DNA from: Paraburkholderia bonniea
GTDB taxonomy: Bacteria; Pseudomonadota; Gammaproteobacteria; Burkholderiales; Burkholderiaceae
Direction: 5' to 3'
NCBI RefSeq assembly: GCF_009455625.1
Contig: NZ_QPEQ01000001.1
Location: forward strand, 1,612,001 to 1,676,000
DNA length: 64,000 nucleotides
Part shown: positions 1 through 8,680 of the stretch, in pieces
Numbering within the stretch: position 1 is the first letter of the stretch
Layout: every line of letters starts with the position of its first letter
Position numbers and translations under genes: made by a program
The notes under the pieces: generated by a model
What the model was told of the DNA's origin: nothing
Databases searched by the model: none
The model's input: the letters and a program-made list of their open reading frames with translations, nothing else

Positions 1-166
1 GATGAACCACACCATGGCGTGTTCTCCTGTTCAAAGCGCAACCAAGCGCAGGCAAGGCGCTTACGCCTGGCAGACTGGAGCGAAGCGCTACCGGGCAGGA
101 TTTTCTGGCGGACGAGCGGGTGTTGCTCGCACAGCCGCGTAGCGAGACGGGCTCAGCGCACCGGTT

Positions 167-1057
167 TCAAAACCGGCCTCTGATACTGGCCGCCGTTGCG
201 TGACGGTGAGCCGAATGCCGCACGGGATCCATTGCCCGCACCGCGAGTTGTTCGGCGAAGTTGCATACAGGCTTTACCCGGTGGCGTGCGATGACCTGGG
301 TTGCGGGCCGGATCGTGCTCGTGGGTTTCACGCACAGGGTGTCGCTCAGATCATCATCAGCATGGCTGAGCAATTCGAGGAGTGAGGCGATGCGGTTGGA
401 ATCAGGTAACGGCGCTTCGAGTGAGGCCACCATGAGCGAGGCCAGACGGGCGACCAGTTGCAGGTCGGTCGTGGGCAAGCCATGGGCGAACTTTGACATC
501 AGCTCATCCGGGCTTGCCTCAGCCAGCACGCCGGAGAGCGCGCCAATCGAAAAATGCAGACGCCAGCCCAGTTCTTCGCGTGGCAAATGGGGCAGCGTGC
601 GCTGAAATGAGGTGAAAAAACGTTCTGCCACCGCCGTGTAATGCTCCGCCAGAAAACGCCGGATAAAGCTTGACGGATCGGAATACACGCGCCCGAGCAA
701 GCGTAAAAATGCTTTGCCACCGCGCTGTGGATCACGTGACAGACGCAGCGCCGGAATAAACATTGCGCCCAGCACGTGTTCGCACGTCAGGTGGGTGCCG
801 AGCTGGCTGTTGAAGCGTTCGAGCAATGCCAGACGTTGCTGGTTCAGCGTATCCAGGCGGCACGCCAGCATCTCGCGCATGAGCGCTTCCTTGCTGCCGA
901 AGTGATAGTTGACTGCCGCAAGATTGACTTCAGCTTGTGAGGTGATTTGCCGTAACGACATCGCCTCGTAGCCGTGTTCGATAAAAAGTGATTCTGTGGC
1001 GTCGAGGATACGAGCCCGGGTATCGCCGGATGAGCGGCGATTGCTGCGAGTGGCCAT
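167..1057 (-). CDS. TetR-family transcriptional regulator, PsrA-like
   Basis: A 296-residue DNA-binding regulator. The N-terminal 60 residues form a TetR helix-turn-helix: the recognition region around residues 40-55 reads VNLAAVNYHFGSKEAL, which is the form seen in PsrA-type regulators of fatty-acid metabolism. The middle of the protein (about 85-215) is the ligand-binding helical domain. The last 60 residues are Arg/His/Ala-rich and do not look like part of the fold. The ATG at 1057 is in the usual place for this family. A PsrA-like inverted repeat lies 46 bases upstream. The stop codon overlaps a perfect 7-bp palindrome at 161-176 (CCGGTTT-CA-AAACCGG) with no following T-run. The ligand is inferred, not shown. 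Confidence 0.85.
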   Translation of the reverse strand: MATRSNRRSSGDTRARILDATESLFIEHGYEAMSLRQITSQAEVNLAAVNYHFGSKEALMREMLACRLDTLNQQRLALLERFNSQLGTHLTCEHVLGAMFIPALRLSRDPQRGGKAFLRLLGRVYSDPSSFIRRFLAEHYTAVAERFFTSFQRTLPHLPREELGWRLHFSIGALSGVLAEASPDELMSKFAHGLPTTDLQLVARLASLMVASLEAPLPDSNRIASLLELLSHADDDLSDTLCVKPTSTIRPATQVIARHRVKPVCNFAEQLAVRAMDPVRHSAHRHATAASIRGRF

Positions 1058-1102
1058 GTTGCGTCTCCCAATGCCGGTAACCCGGCCGCAATTTATGTAT
1101 TT

Positions 1103-1116
1103 GAAACAGGCGTTTT
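1103..1116. promoter_or_regulatory. Candidate PsrA-type operator upstream of the TetR gene
   Basis: The sequence GAAAC-AGGC-GTTTT fits the published PsrA half-site pattern (G/C)AAAC-N2-4-GTTT(G/C) except for the last base. It lies 46 bases before the regulator start, which suggests autoregulation. This is inference from a motif match only. Confidence 0.45.
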
Positions 1117-1356
1117 TCAGGATAAAAAGGTTCGGGCTGAAGCTGCAAGCGCGCGTTGTGGGTAGGAGCCTCTAAATCGGGCGTGGCGCTGGGTGGCGGC
1201 TGGTATGGACGAGGCTTGCCTGGCCCGCTGCGCATGGGCTTGAGCCGTAGGGTAGAGGCGGCGTTCAGGCGAAATCAGAGAAGGCGGAGGTGACTGCGGT
1301 TATAAAGAGCGCGCGTGGCATCGGGTCCACGCGTGGTTTAACCAGGAGACTGATTG

Positions 1357-1731
1357 ATGACGATTCTTCACTTGTGTTTGTTGATTGTGGCGCTGCTGCC
1401 ATTTCCGTGGACGCTGATTGCCAAACTCGGCGGGCGTTACAACAATCACGCGCCGCGGGCGTATCTGGCGGCGCTTGATGGCTGGAGAGCGCGGGCTCAC
1501 GCCGCGCATCAGAACGCCTGGGAGGCGCTGGCGCTGTTCACGGCGGCGGTGCTGGTGGCTGGACAGGCAGGCGAGGCTACGACGTGGATCAATACGCTAG
1601 CGGTGACGTATGTCGTTATGCGGGTATTGCATGGTGTGTTGTATTTGCTTGACTGGGCAAGCCTGCGCTCGCTGGTCTGGTTCGTGGGGCTGGGATGCGT
1701 GATCGCGCTGTTTGTTGCGGGTGTGCGCTGA
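1357..1731 (+). CDS. MAPEG family integral membrane protein
   Basis: A 124-residue protein with about four hydrophobic segments (roughly residues 1-20, 58-76, 79-98 and 104-123). The family (membrane-associated proteins in eicosanoid and glutathione metabolism) is suggested by the RAxxAHxNAWEAL motif near residues 45-56 and by the length. I chose ATG 1357 over a TTG one codon earlier because AGGAG at 1344-1348 is eight bases away. Bacterial members of this size have no established substrate. It stands alone between the TetR gene and tRNA-Leu. Confidence 0.8.
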   Translation: MTILHLCLLIVALLPFPWTLIAKLGGRYNNHAPRAYLAALDGWRARAHAAHQNAWEALALFTAAVLVAGQAGEATTWINTLAVTYVVMRVLHGVLYLLDWASLRSLVWFVGLGCVIALFVAGVR

Positions 1732-1862
1732 ATGTGGCGACTGAATGCGGTGACGTTGGCGGTTTGTAGCAGACGTGGCCGGGTTTTTAGTGGGCCACGC
1801 GCTGCGGGCGAGTGAATCGCTCGGCTCGGTTTAGTACGGGGGGAGTGCAGCCAGCCAAAAGC

Positions 1863-1891
1863 AAAAAGCCCGCTATTTAAGCGGGCTTTTT
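1863..1891 (-). terminator. Rho-independent terminator after tRNA-Leu copy 1
   Basis: A 12-bp perfect stem (AAAAAGCCCGCT / AGCGGGCTTTTT) with a five-base loop. On the minus strand it ends in a T-run. It lies about 30 bases beyond the 3' end of the tRNA. Being symmetric, it may also stop transcription of the MAPEG gene. Confidence 0.85.
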
Positions 1892-1922
1892 GTTGATTTT
1901 GCTGATTCTTTAAAACGGTGGA

Positions 1923-2009
1923 TGGTGCCCAGGAGAGGACTCGAACCTCCACGAAGTTGCCTTCGCTAGCACCTGAAGCTAGTGCGTCTACCAATTCCGC
2001 CACCTGGGC
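1923..2009 (-). tRNA. tRNA-Leu(CAG), copy 1
   Basis: An 87-base class II tRNA with a long variable arm, acceptor stem GCCCAGG/CCTGGGC, discriminator A and encoded CCA. The anticodon loop reads TTCAGGT, giving anticodon CAG for the CUG leucine codon. It is identical over its whole length to the copy at 2347-2433. It has its own promoter and terminator. Confidence 0.97.
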
Positions 2010-2029
2010 ACATCTCAAGGCAGACCGAC

Positions 2030-2057
2030 ATTCTAGCGGCGCGCCGCAACATGTCAA
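2030..2057 (-). promoter_or_regulatory. Sigma-70 promoter of tRNA-Leu copy 1
   Basis: On the minus strand the sequence has -35 TTGACA, a 16-bp spacer and -10 TAGAAT, placed about 20 bases upstream of the tRNA 5' end. The spacer contains the perfect palindrome GCGGCGCGCCGC. Confidence 0.85.
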
Positions 2058-2200
2058 TGAGAAAGTGAGGCGAGCGGGGCAATTTCTGCATTCGGCTCAT
2101 TCGGCTTCTTGGCTGGCGTATAGACCAGAGGATCTGGATTACGGCGGTGGCGAGGCTTATGACTTTTGCGTTGCTGCTTGCTGGGCCTCTTCGGGGTTTC

Positions 2201-2230
2201 TGGTTTCTATTGGTTTCTATTGGTTTCTAT
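2201..2230. repeat. Perfect tandem repeat, 3 x 10 bp
   Basis: The unit TGGTTTCTAT is repeated three times in the spacer between the two tRNA-Leu transcription units. No gene covers it. Confidence 0.95.
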
Positions 2231-2304
2231 TGTTTGCAGCAGTTTGGGGCAACGCCCTCAGTAAAATCGCATGGCAGACCGAATCAGCTGAAAAAAACAG
2301 GCAC

Positions 2305-2340
2305 AAAAACAAAAACCGCCCGAAGGCGGTTTTTGTTTTT
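2305..2340 (-). terminator. Terminator after tRNA-Leu copy 2
   Basis: A 16-bp perfect stem with a four-base loop. On the minus strand the loop is a C(UUCG)G tetraloop, followed by a T-rich arm. It starts seven bases past the CCA end of the second tRNA, so the two tRNA-Leu copies are separate transcription units. Confidence 0.92.
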
Positions 2341-2346
2341 GTATCC

Positions 2347-2433
2347 TGGTGCCCAGGAGAGGACTCGAACCTCCACGAAGTTGCCTTCGCTAGCACCTGA
2401 AGCTAGTGCGTCTACCAATTCCGCCACCTGGGC
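2347..2433 (-). tRNA. tRNA-Leu(CAG), copy 2
   Basis: Identical in all 87 bases to copy 1, with anticodon CAG and encoded CCA. The flanks differ from those of copy 1, so the duplicated block is close to the tRNA itself. Confidence 0.97.
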
Positions 2434-2459
2434 CGGGTGCGTTTGCTACAAAGATCGCC

Positions 2460-2487
2460 ATTATAGCGGTGGAAAAAGCCGTGTCAA
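2460..2487 (-). promoter_or_regulatory. Consensus sigma-70 promoter of tRNA-Leu copy 2
   Basis: On the minus strand: -35 TTGACA, 16-bp spacer and -10 TATAAT, both hexamers perfect matches to consensus. The -10 is about 26 bases from the tRNA 5' end. Confidence 0.9.
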
Positions 2488-2692
2488 GTATTTCGATATT
2501 GCGCTGGCGCAGGCTGCAAGAACCCCGAAAACCGTTCGTGGGCGGGCCGCGCGGCGCTGGAAGCGGGTGTTAGAATGCCCCGCAGCAGTTCGTTGGCACG
2601 ATGGCATAAGCCCATCGGATTTCCCTAGTACGAACCAGGCCTGATCTGCCCTTCATGACACCACGTGCGGCAACGCCACGTCACCGCTCCGG

Positions 2693-5188
2693 TTGACGTC
2701 CCACGCAACGAGAAAAATCATCGACAAGCCCTTGACCAAATTTCCGTACCCGATCCCGAGCCGCGAAGAAATCCTCGGCGTGCTGCGCACAACTGAAACG
2801 CCGCTGGCGGCTAACGATATCGCTGAAGCCCTGTCGATCAAACGCCAGGAGCGCGACGGGTTCTTCCGCCGTGTGGCCGCGATGGAACGCGATGGCCAGA
2901 TCCGGCTTGATCCGCGTGGTCATTATCAATTGACTCATCCCTCCAGCTTTGTTGCGGGCCGTGTTCAAGGGCACCGTGACGGTTTTGGTTTTCTGATTCG
3001 TGATGACGGTCAGGACGATCTCTTTTTGCCCACCGGCGAAATGCAGAAAGTCATGCATAACGACCGGGTGCTGGCGCGCATCGTAGGGTATGACCGGCGC
3101 GGTCGTCCGGAAGGACACATCGTCGAGGTTACCGACCGCGCCAATACGCGCGTGATCGGACGCCTGCTTAACGAGAACGGCGCGCTGATCGTGGTGCCTG
3201 AAGACAAACGGATTGGCCACGACATCCTCATTACGCAAAACCCCCGCAAGGCTAAAGCTGGCCAGGTGGTGGTGGTCGAGCTGACCGATTTCCCCAGCCG
3301 CCACTCGCAGCCGCTGGGGCGTGTCGCCGAAGTGCTCGGGGATATCGACGACCCCGGCATGGAAATCGAAATCGCCGTGCGCAAGTACGGTGTGCCACAT
3401 GAGTTCAGCCAGGCCGCGCTAGATGCCGCCGCCCGGCTGCCCGATGAAGTCCGCCCAGTTGATATCCGTCACCGGATTGATCTGCGGGATGTGCCGCTGG
3501 TCACGATTGATGGTGAAGATGCCCGCGATTTCGACGATGCAGTGTATTGCGAGCCAATCGCGGTTGGACGCGGCGAAGGTTTCCGCCTGCTCGTGGCGAT
3601 TGCCGATGTGTCGCACTACGTGGTGCCTGGCAGCGGGCTGGATGTTGATGCGATTGAGCGCAGCACATCGGTATATTTCCCGCGCCGGGTGATCCCGATG
3701 TTGCCGGAGAAGCTGTCGAATGGGCTGTGTTCGCTGAATCCAGAGGTTGATCGCTGTGTGCTGGTGTGCGACATGGTGATTAGCGCTCGCGGTGAAATCA
3801 AGGCGTACCAGTTCTATCCCGGCGTGATGCACTCGGTGGCGCGGCTGACCTACACCGAGGTCGCCGCGGTGCTGACCAATACGAAGGGCCCTGAAGCGGC
3901 GAAGCGTGCCGCGATCCTGCCGCAACTGCAAAATCTGCATGGCGTGTACAAGGCCCTCTTTGCCTCACGTCAAAAGCGCGGCGCGATTGACTTCGATACC
4001 ACGGAGACCTACATCGTCTGCAATGCGCAGGGCAAGATCGAGCAGATCGTGCCGCGTCATCGCAACGATGCGCACAAGCTGATCGAAGAATGCATGCTGG
4101 CCGCGAACGTCTGTGCGGCCGATTTCATGAAGCGCAACAAGCAGCCTGGCCTGTATCGCGTGCATGCGGGGCCTACGGCAGAAAAACTCGAAAACCTGCG
4201 CACCTTTCTGCGCGGCCTGGCGCTGACGCTGGGTGGCGGCGAGACGCCGCACGCGAGCGACTACGCCGCACTGATGGCGCAGATCCGCGAGCGGCCAGAC
4301 GCGCCGATGCTGCAAACCATGTTGCTGCGCTCAATGCAGCAAGCGGTCTACAGCCCGGACAACATCGGTCACTTTGGCCTGGCCTACGAGGCCTACGCAC
4401 ACTTCACCAGCCCGATTCGGCGTTACCCCGATCTGCTGACACATCGCGCGATTTATGCGATTTTGCAAGGCCGCAAATACCAGCCGGAAGCGCCGCAGGG
4501 TGTCGAGCTGAATACCGCGCTGTCGCCACGCGCGCGCATGATGCAGCAGGCCGACGATGAAAAACGCAGCCGCAACCGCTCGAATACCGCGATCTGGGAA
4601 GAACTGGGCCTGCATTGCTCTGCCAACGAACGGCGGGCCGATGAGGCATCGCGCGATGTCGAAGCCTGGCTCAAGTGCTATTTCATGCGCGACAAGCTGG
4701 GTGAGGAATACGGCGGCAAGGTCAGCAGCGTCACCTCGTTTGGCATTTTTGTGCAACTGGATGCGCTATTTATCGAAGGACTGGTGCACGTGACCGAGCT
4801 TGGTGCGGACTACTTCCAGTACGACGAAATCAAAAACGAATTGCGTGGCGAGCGCACGGGTATTCGCTATCGTTTGTCGGACCGGGTGCGGGTGCAGGTT
4901 GGCCGGGTTGATCTCGACGCGCGCAAGATTGATTTCCGTCTGGTGCGCGATACACCGGTCAAGGCCCCAACGGGGCGCGCTGGTGTGGCAGAGAAAGCCG
5001 ATGGTTCTGCCGGGGCCCGGGTCAGGCCACTGGCAGACACCTCGCCGGGCAAGGGGCGAAACAAAAAAACCGCTGCCGCAGCACCGGCTGAGGCTAAAGC
5101 ACGGGAAGCACGGGGCGCGGCCAAAAAGCACGGCGCAGCCAAACCGGCCACCAAGGCTGCGGCCCCGCAAGCACGTAAAAAGCGCTGA
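2693..5188 (+). CDS. rnr: Ribonuclease R
   Basis: A 3'-5' exoribonuclease of the RNase II family that degrades structured RNA. Residues 20-90 form a winged-helix region. Cold-shock/OB domains follow, then the RNB catalytic domain, whose metal-binding motif GEDARDFDDAVY is near residues 274-285. An S1 domain lies at about 680-760. The last 55 residues are a Lys/Ala-rich basic tail, as in RNase R. The start is doubtful. The only in-frame candidate after the TGA at 2642 is TTG 2693, with no Shine-Dalgarno. An ATG at 2655 opens a 13-codon reading frame offset by one base that stops just as the RNase R frame begins. rlmB follows 93 bases later. Confidence 0.96.
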   Translation: MTSHATRKIIDKPLTKFPYPIPSREEILGVLRTTETPLAANDIAEALSIKRQERDGFFRRVAAMERDGQIRLDPRGHYQLTHPSSFVAGRVQGHRDGFGFLIRDDGQDDLFLPTGEMQKVMHNDRVLARIVGYDRRGRPEGHIVEVTDRANTRVIGRLLNENGALIVVPEDKRIGHDILITQNPRKAKAGQVVVVELTDFPSRHSQPLGRVAEVLGDIDDPGMEIEIAVRKYGVPHEFSQAALDAAARLPDEVRPVDIRHRIDLRDVPLVTIDGEDARDFDDAVYCEPIAVGRGEGFRLLVAIADVSHYVVPGSGLDVDAIERSTSVYFPRRVIPMLPEKLSNGLCSLNPEVDRCVLVCDMVISARGEIKAYQFYPGVMHSVARLTYTEVAAVLTNTKGPEAAKRAAILPQLQNLHGVYKALFASRQKRGAIDFDTTETYIVCNAQGKIEQIVPRHRNDAHKLIEECMLAANVCAADFMKRNKQPGLYRVHAGPTAEKLENLRTFLRGLALTLGGGETPHASDYAALMAQIRERPDAPMLQTMLLRSMQQAVYSPDNIGHFGLAYEAYAHFTSPIRRYPDLLTHRAIYAILQGRKYQPEAPQGVELNTALSPRARMMQQADDEKRSRNRSNTAIWEELGLHCSANERRADEASRDVEAWLKCYFMRDKLGEEYGGKVSSVTSFGIFVQLDALFIEGLVHVTELGADYFQYDEIKNELRGERTGIRYRLSDRVRVQVGRVDLDARKIDFRLVRDTPVKAPTGRAGVAEKADGSAGARVRPLADTSPGKGRNKKTAAAAPAEAKAREARGAAKKHGAAKPATKAAAPQARKKR

Positions 5189-5281
5189 ACACCACGCCAG
5201 CTGCATACGGCTACTCCGTATGCAGCCGGTGCTGCGAGCAGCAGCGCCTCATGAATCGTTTAATCAAAGGTTGTTTTAGTC

Positions 5282-6037
5282 ATGGCACGTTTTAAGGTTC
5301 TCTACGGTTTTCATGCGGTTACCGCACGTATCCGGCACGATGCAGCGTCGGTTGAAGATGTCTATTACGACGCTACCCGGCGCGATCGCCGCATGCAGGA
5401 TTTTTTGCATATGGCCAAAGAAGCGGGCGTGCGCCTGATCGCGGCCGACGAAACCCGCTTGTGGGGCCTGGCGCATACCGAACGCCACCAGGGTGTGGTG
5501 GCCCGTGCTGGCGATATGCCGCTGGCACAAAATCTGGCCGAACTGCTCGACGGCATTAGCGGCTCGCCGTTGCTGCTGGTGCTCGATGGCGTGACGGACC
5601 CGCATAATCTGGGGGCGTGCCTGCGGGTTGCGGATGCGGCTGGCGCGCATGCGGTGATTGCGCCGCGCGACCGCGCCGTTGGCCTGAATGCGACCGCTGC
5701 GAAAGTGGCGAGCGGGGCGGCAGATACGGTGCCCTATATCACCGTGACCAATCTGGCACGCGCACTGCGTGAGCTTAAAGATGCGGGCGTGTGGGTGGTG
5801 GGTACAGCGGGCGAGGCCACGGCCAGCCTGTACGACGCGAAGTTCGATGGCCCAGTGGCGCTGGTGATGGGGGCCGAAGGCGAAGGCATGCGCCGCCTGA
5901 CGCGTGATACCTGTGACGAGGTGATGCATATTCCGATGGCGGGCAGTGTCGAAAGCCTGAACGTCTCGGTAGCGAGCGGCGTGTGCCTGTTTGAGGCGGT
6001 GCGGCAGCGAACGGTGAAGGCGAAAGCGCGCGGCTGA
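5282..6037 (+). CDS. rlmB: 23S rRNA (guanosine-2251-2'-O)-methyltransferase RlmB
   Basis: A 251-residue SpoU/TrmH-type (SPOUT) methyltransferase that modifies G2251 in the peptidyl-transferase P-loop of 23S rRNA. Visible motifs are the N-terminal substrate-binding domain (1-90), the family motif around [15 protein letters not shown] (about 101-115), [11 protein letters not shown] (about 198-208) and the knot motif [10 protein letters not shown] (about 223-232). The length is normal. It follows rnr by 93 bases, the order also seen in enterobacteria, so the two are probably co-transcribed. Confidence 0.96.
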   Translation: MARFKVLYGFHAVTARIRHDAASVEDVYYDATRRDRRMQDFLHMAKEAGVRLIAADETRLWGLAHTERHQGVVARAGDMPLAQNLAELLDGISGSPLLLVLDGVTDPHNLGACLRVADAAGAHAVIAPRDRAVGLNATAAKVASGAADTVPYITVTNLARALRELKDAGVWVVGTAGEATASLYDAKFDGPVALVMGAEGEGMRRLTRDTCDEVMHIPMAGSVESLNVSVASGVCLFEAVRQRTVKAKARG

Positions 6038-6079
6038 TGTTCCGCTGGCAGCTTTGATCTGGCAGCACCGGCTTGGACG

Positions 6080-6112
6080 AAATGGCGCAATCAATTGATT
6101 GCGCCATTTTTT
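6080..6112 (+). terminator. Terminator after rlmB
   Basis: A 30-base perfect palindrome centred on AATT (arms AAATGGCGCAATCAA) followed by a T-run. It closes the rnr-rlmB unit. Confidence 0.85.
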
Positions 6113-6190
6113 ATGGTGCAGCGTGAGACGCATTCCGTCAGACGTGCGCTGGGCTCCGGTAGACTGGCGGCTTTTCCTGCTGGCTTTTTT

Positions 6191-6883
6191 ATGACTCAAG
6201 ACGAACTCAAGCAACTGGTGGGCCAAGCGGCGGCCGATTATGTCAACGCCAACGTGGCACAAGGCGAAGTGATCGGCGTGGGCACGGGCTCAACCGCGAA
6301 CTGTTTTATTGATGCGCTGGCTGCCACGAAGCAGCGCTACCGCGGTGCGGTGTCCAGCTCGCTGGCGACCACGGCGCGTTTGCAAGCTCATGGTTTCAAC
6401 GTGTTGGACCTGAACGAGATCGAAACCTTGCCAGTGTATGTCGATGGTGCCGATGAAATTGATTATCGCGGCGCGATGATCAAGGGCGGTGGCGGGGCGC
6501 TGACACGCGAAAAAATTGTCGCATCGGTGGCCACGGTGTTTGTCTGCATCGCTGATATTTCCAAGCGTGTCGAGGTGCTAGGCCAGTTTCCGCTGCCGCT
6601 TGAAGTCGTGCCGATGGCACGCACGGCCATTGGGCGTCAGGTGCTGGCGCTGGGCGGGGTGCCGGTCGTGCGGGTGAAGCCGGATGGCAGTCCGTTTCTG
6701 ACGGATAACGGCAATGAAATCATCGATGTCAAAGGCCTGCGCATTTATGACCCGCGTGCGCTGGAAGCACAAATCAATGCGTGGCCCGGTGTTGTGACGG
6801 TTGGTTTGTTTGCCCAGCGCGGCGCAAACCTGTGTCTGCTGGGCAGCGATACCGGTGTTAAGCGAGTGGATTACGCTGGATGA
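6191..6883 (+). CDS. rpiA: Ribose-5-phosphate isomerase A
   Basis: A 230-residue enzyme interconverting ribose 5-phosphate and ribulose 5-phosphate in the pentose phosphate pathway. It shows the three family signatures: [11 protein letters not shown] (about 29-39), VDGADEID (about 80-87) and [12 protein letters not shown] (about 94-105) with the catalytic Glu/Lys region. I chose ATG 6191 ([11 protein letters not shown]) because it matches the family N-terminus; the longer reading frame runs back through the rlmB terminator. A strong terminator follows 27 bases after the stop. Confidence 0.97.
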   Translation: MTQDELKQLVGQAAADYVNANVAQGEVIGVGTGSTANCFIDALAATKQRYRGAVSSSLATTARLQAHGFNVLDLNEIETLPVYVDGADEIDYRGAMIKGGGGALTREKIVASVATVFVCIADISKRVEVLGQFPLPLEVVPMARTAIGRQVLALGGVPVVRVKPDGSPFLTDNGNEIIDVKGLRIYDPRALEAQINAWPGVVTVGLFAQRGANLCLLGSDTGVKRVDYAG

Positions 6884-6910
6884 TGTCGCACTGACCCCAT
6901 TCATCAAACG

Positions 6911-6959
6911 CCAAAACGGCGGGCCTCACGGTAGCGTGAGCCCGCCGTTTTGGTTTTTT
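6911..6959 (+). terminator. Terminator after rpiA
   Basis: A long stem (CCAAAACGGCGGGC with its complement, continued by CTCACG/CGTGAG) with a short loop and a T6 tract. It lies 27 bases beyond the rpiA stop. Confidence 0.93.
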
Positions 6960-7095
6960 ACCCCGTGCACCGGAGATTGCTGAAGCTAACCCTCCCAGGT
7001 AGTTTCCTGGCTAGCGCAGCGTGTTTGAAGCCAGTTAACCTATTAATTTTCGCGTTAAAAGGCTGTTTATAACTAGGCGGCAGGCAGCAGGTCAT

Positions 7096-7109
7096 ATTGG
7101 CAAACCAAT
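7096..7109. promoter_or_regulatory. Inverted repeat ahead of the GntR regulator, possible operator
   Basis: ATTGG-CAAA-CCAAT is a perfect 5-bp dyad 24 bases before the regulator start. GntR/FCD regulators commonly bind short dyads in their own promoters. The assignment is inference. Confidence 0.4.
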
Positions 7110-7133
7110 GTCGCATCAACTGAGGGGGATGTG

Positions 7134-7817
7134 ATGGAACAGCACAACAAGGATCGCTCGCGGGTCAGTACCGTGATGGAAGGTCTGGTCAGGGGAATTG
7201 TCGAAGGACATTACGGCGACGTACTGCCGCCGCAAGATGTTCTGTCCAGAGCGTTTGGCGTGAGCCGGACCGTCATGCGCGAGGCGCTGACGATGCTTCT
7301 GGTACGCGGCATGCTTGATGTCCGGCCTAAAACCGGCACACGTATCCGGCCAGTGGATGAATGGCGCATGATCGACGGCGAGGTGGTGAGCTGGCGCTTC
7401 CGGATGAAACCCGATGTCCGGCTTGAGCGCGATGTGACCGAGCTGCGCCGCTTAATTGAGCCGGGCGCAGCGGCGCTGGCGGCGCAGCGGGCAACGGCCG
7501 CTGAGATTGCCGGCATCCGCGCTGCATGCGAAGCACTGGGCGAAACATCGCCCGCTCACGAAGCGCACGCTCGGGCTCACGCGCTATTTCATAGCCGGAT
7601 TGTCGCGGCCAGTGGCAACCAGTTATTCAGGCAGATGGCCGAGATCATTTACGCCGCGCTTACGGTCACTCCTTTCGTCGTCTCCGCTGAGGCAGCAAGT
7701 GCCCTTGAAGCGGAGTGGGCCGAGCAAACGCAGACGCAGCGGCGCGTGGCCGATGCGATTGAGCGGCATGAGCCCGAGGAAGCCCAGGCGGCTGTCTTGG
7801 CGCTGATCGGCGGCTAG
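7134..7817 (+). CDS. GntR-family transcriptional regulator (FadR/FCD subfamily, DgoR-like)
   Basis: A 227-residue repressor. The winged helix-turn-helix covers residues 10-75 and contains LPPQDVLSRAFGVSRTVMREAL, the typical GntR pattern, followed by a wing with KTGTRIRP. The C-terminal FCD domain (about 90-220) has the expected Arg/His pattern (ELRRLIEPGAAALAA; HALFHSRIVAASGN) for metal and carboxylate ligand binding. The RPxxEWRMIDGEVVSWR linker resembles galactonate regulators (DgoR). I prefer ATG 7134 to GTG 7131 because GAGGGGG at 7122-7128 is five bases away. No sugar-acid catabolic genes lie beside it, so its target is unknown. Confidence 0.88.
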   Translation: MEQHNKDRSRVSTVMEGLVRGIVEGHYGDVLPPQDVLSRAFGVSRTVMREALTMLLVRGMLDVRPKTGTRIRPVDEWRMIDGEVVSWRFRMKPDVRLERDVTELRRLIEPGAAALAAQRATAAEIAGIRAACEALGETSPAHEAHARAHALFHSRIVAASGNQLFRQMAEIIYAALTVTPFVVSAEAASALEAEWAEQTQTQRRVADAIERHEPEEAQAAVLALIGG

Positions 7818-7905
7818 CCTGCTGGCTGGCAGGTTGATTGACTGATTGGCGCTTGGGCTTGAGTTGGGAGCCCGCTTCAGTTGGAGCGCTATAGCGTTAG
7901 CGGTT

Positions 7906-8565
7906 TTAATGCCGCGACGGCAGCGCGAGGCGGCGTTCGTACCAGCGTTGAACCCATTCGAGTATCTGGCACAGCACCCAGTACACGGCTGCCGCGGCGA
8001 GATAGAGCGGCAGCGGCTGGTAGGTTGCGGCGATCACTTCCTGAGCACTGCGCAGCAGTTCGGTGACAGTAATCACTGAAACCAGCGAAGTGTCCTTAAC
8101 CAGGCTAATCAGGCTGTTCGACAGACTTGGCACGGCGATGCGCAGTGCCTGGGGTGCAATCACGTAGCGCAGCGTCTGACTTCGTGACAAACCGAGGCTA
8201 TACGCCGCCAGCCACTGGCCGTCATGAATGCCGAGAATCGCGCCGCGCATGCTTTCGGCCAGATACGCCGCGACGTTGGCCGAGAGTGCGATGACTCCAG
8301 CTGGGGTGGGTTCTAGTGAAATACCGAGGCTGGGCAAGCCGTAATAAATCACGAAGATCTGCACCAGCAGTGGCGTGCCGCGCATCAGGCTCACGTAGAT
8401 TCGCGCCAGCCAGTTCAGGCTGCGCATGGGGCTGATGCTCATCAGCGCGAGTGCCGCGCCAGCGAGCAGGCCGAAAAACATCGATAGTACCGCGAACTTG
8501 ACGCTCAGCAATGCGCCCTGGATAAGCAGCGGGAACGACTGGAGCAGCAGAGAAGTGATGGGCAT
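7906..8565 (-). CDS. Polar amino acid ABC transporter permease (cystine TcyL-like)
   Basis: A 219-residue inner-membrane protein of the HisM/GlnP class with about five membrane segments. The EAA loop that contacts the ATPase is seen as AYSLGLSRSQTLRYVIAPQALRIAVPSLSNS (about residues 130-160). Best resemblance from memory is TcyL (YecS), the cystine permease of E. coli. The start at ATG 8565 is chosen over an in-frame GTG nine codons upstream. It follows the binding-protein gene by 115 bases on the same strand. No ATP-binding subunit lies in the neighbourhood, so it must use one encoded elsewhere. Confidence 0.88.
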   Translation of the reverse strand: MPITSLLLQSFPLLIQGALLSVKFAVLSMFFGLLAGAALALMSISPMRSLNWLARIYVSLMRGTPLLVQIFVIYYGLPSLGISLEPTPAGVIALSANVAAYLAESMRGAILGIHDGQWLAAYSLGLSRSQTLRYVIAPQALRIAVPSLSNSLISLVKDTSLVSVITVTELLRSAQEVIAATYQPLPLYLAAAAVYWVLCQILEWVQRWYERRLALPSRH

Positions 8566-8680
8566 GGGGCGACACGGCAACAAACAGCGCACGCTGCGAA
8601 GCGCACATCATAACGGGGCATGAAAAATAAAGGGCGGCATCGTTGCTACGAGGCCGCCCTTGAGAAGAATGAGGCTTGCT

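Noticed and set aside
161-176. Palindrome CCGGTTT-CA-AAACCGG as terminator of the TetR gene
   Set aside because: It overlaps the stop codon and no T-run follows on either strand.
2147-2644. Open frame crossing the second tRNA-Leu
   Set aside because: It runs through a terminator, a tRNA and a promoter, so it cannot be a real gene.
5276-6262. A 328-codon frame on the minus strand
   Set aside because: Antisense to rlmB; composition (Arg/His/Gln-rich) and lack of ribosome site show it is a shadow.
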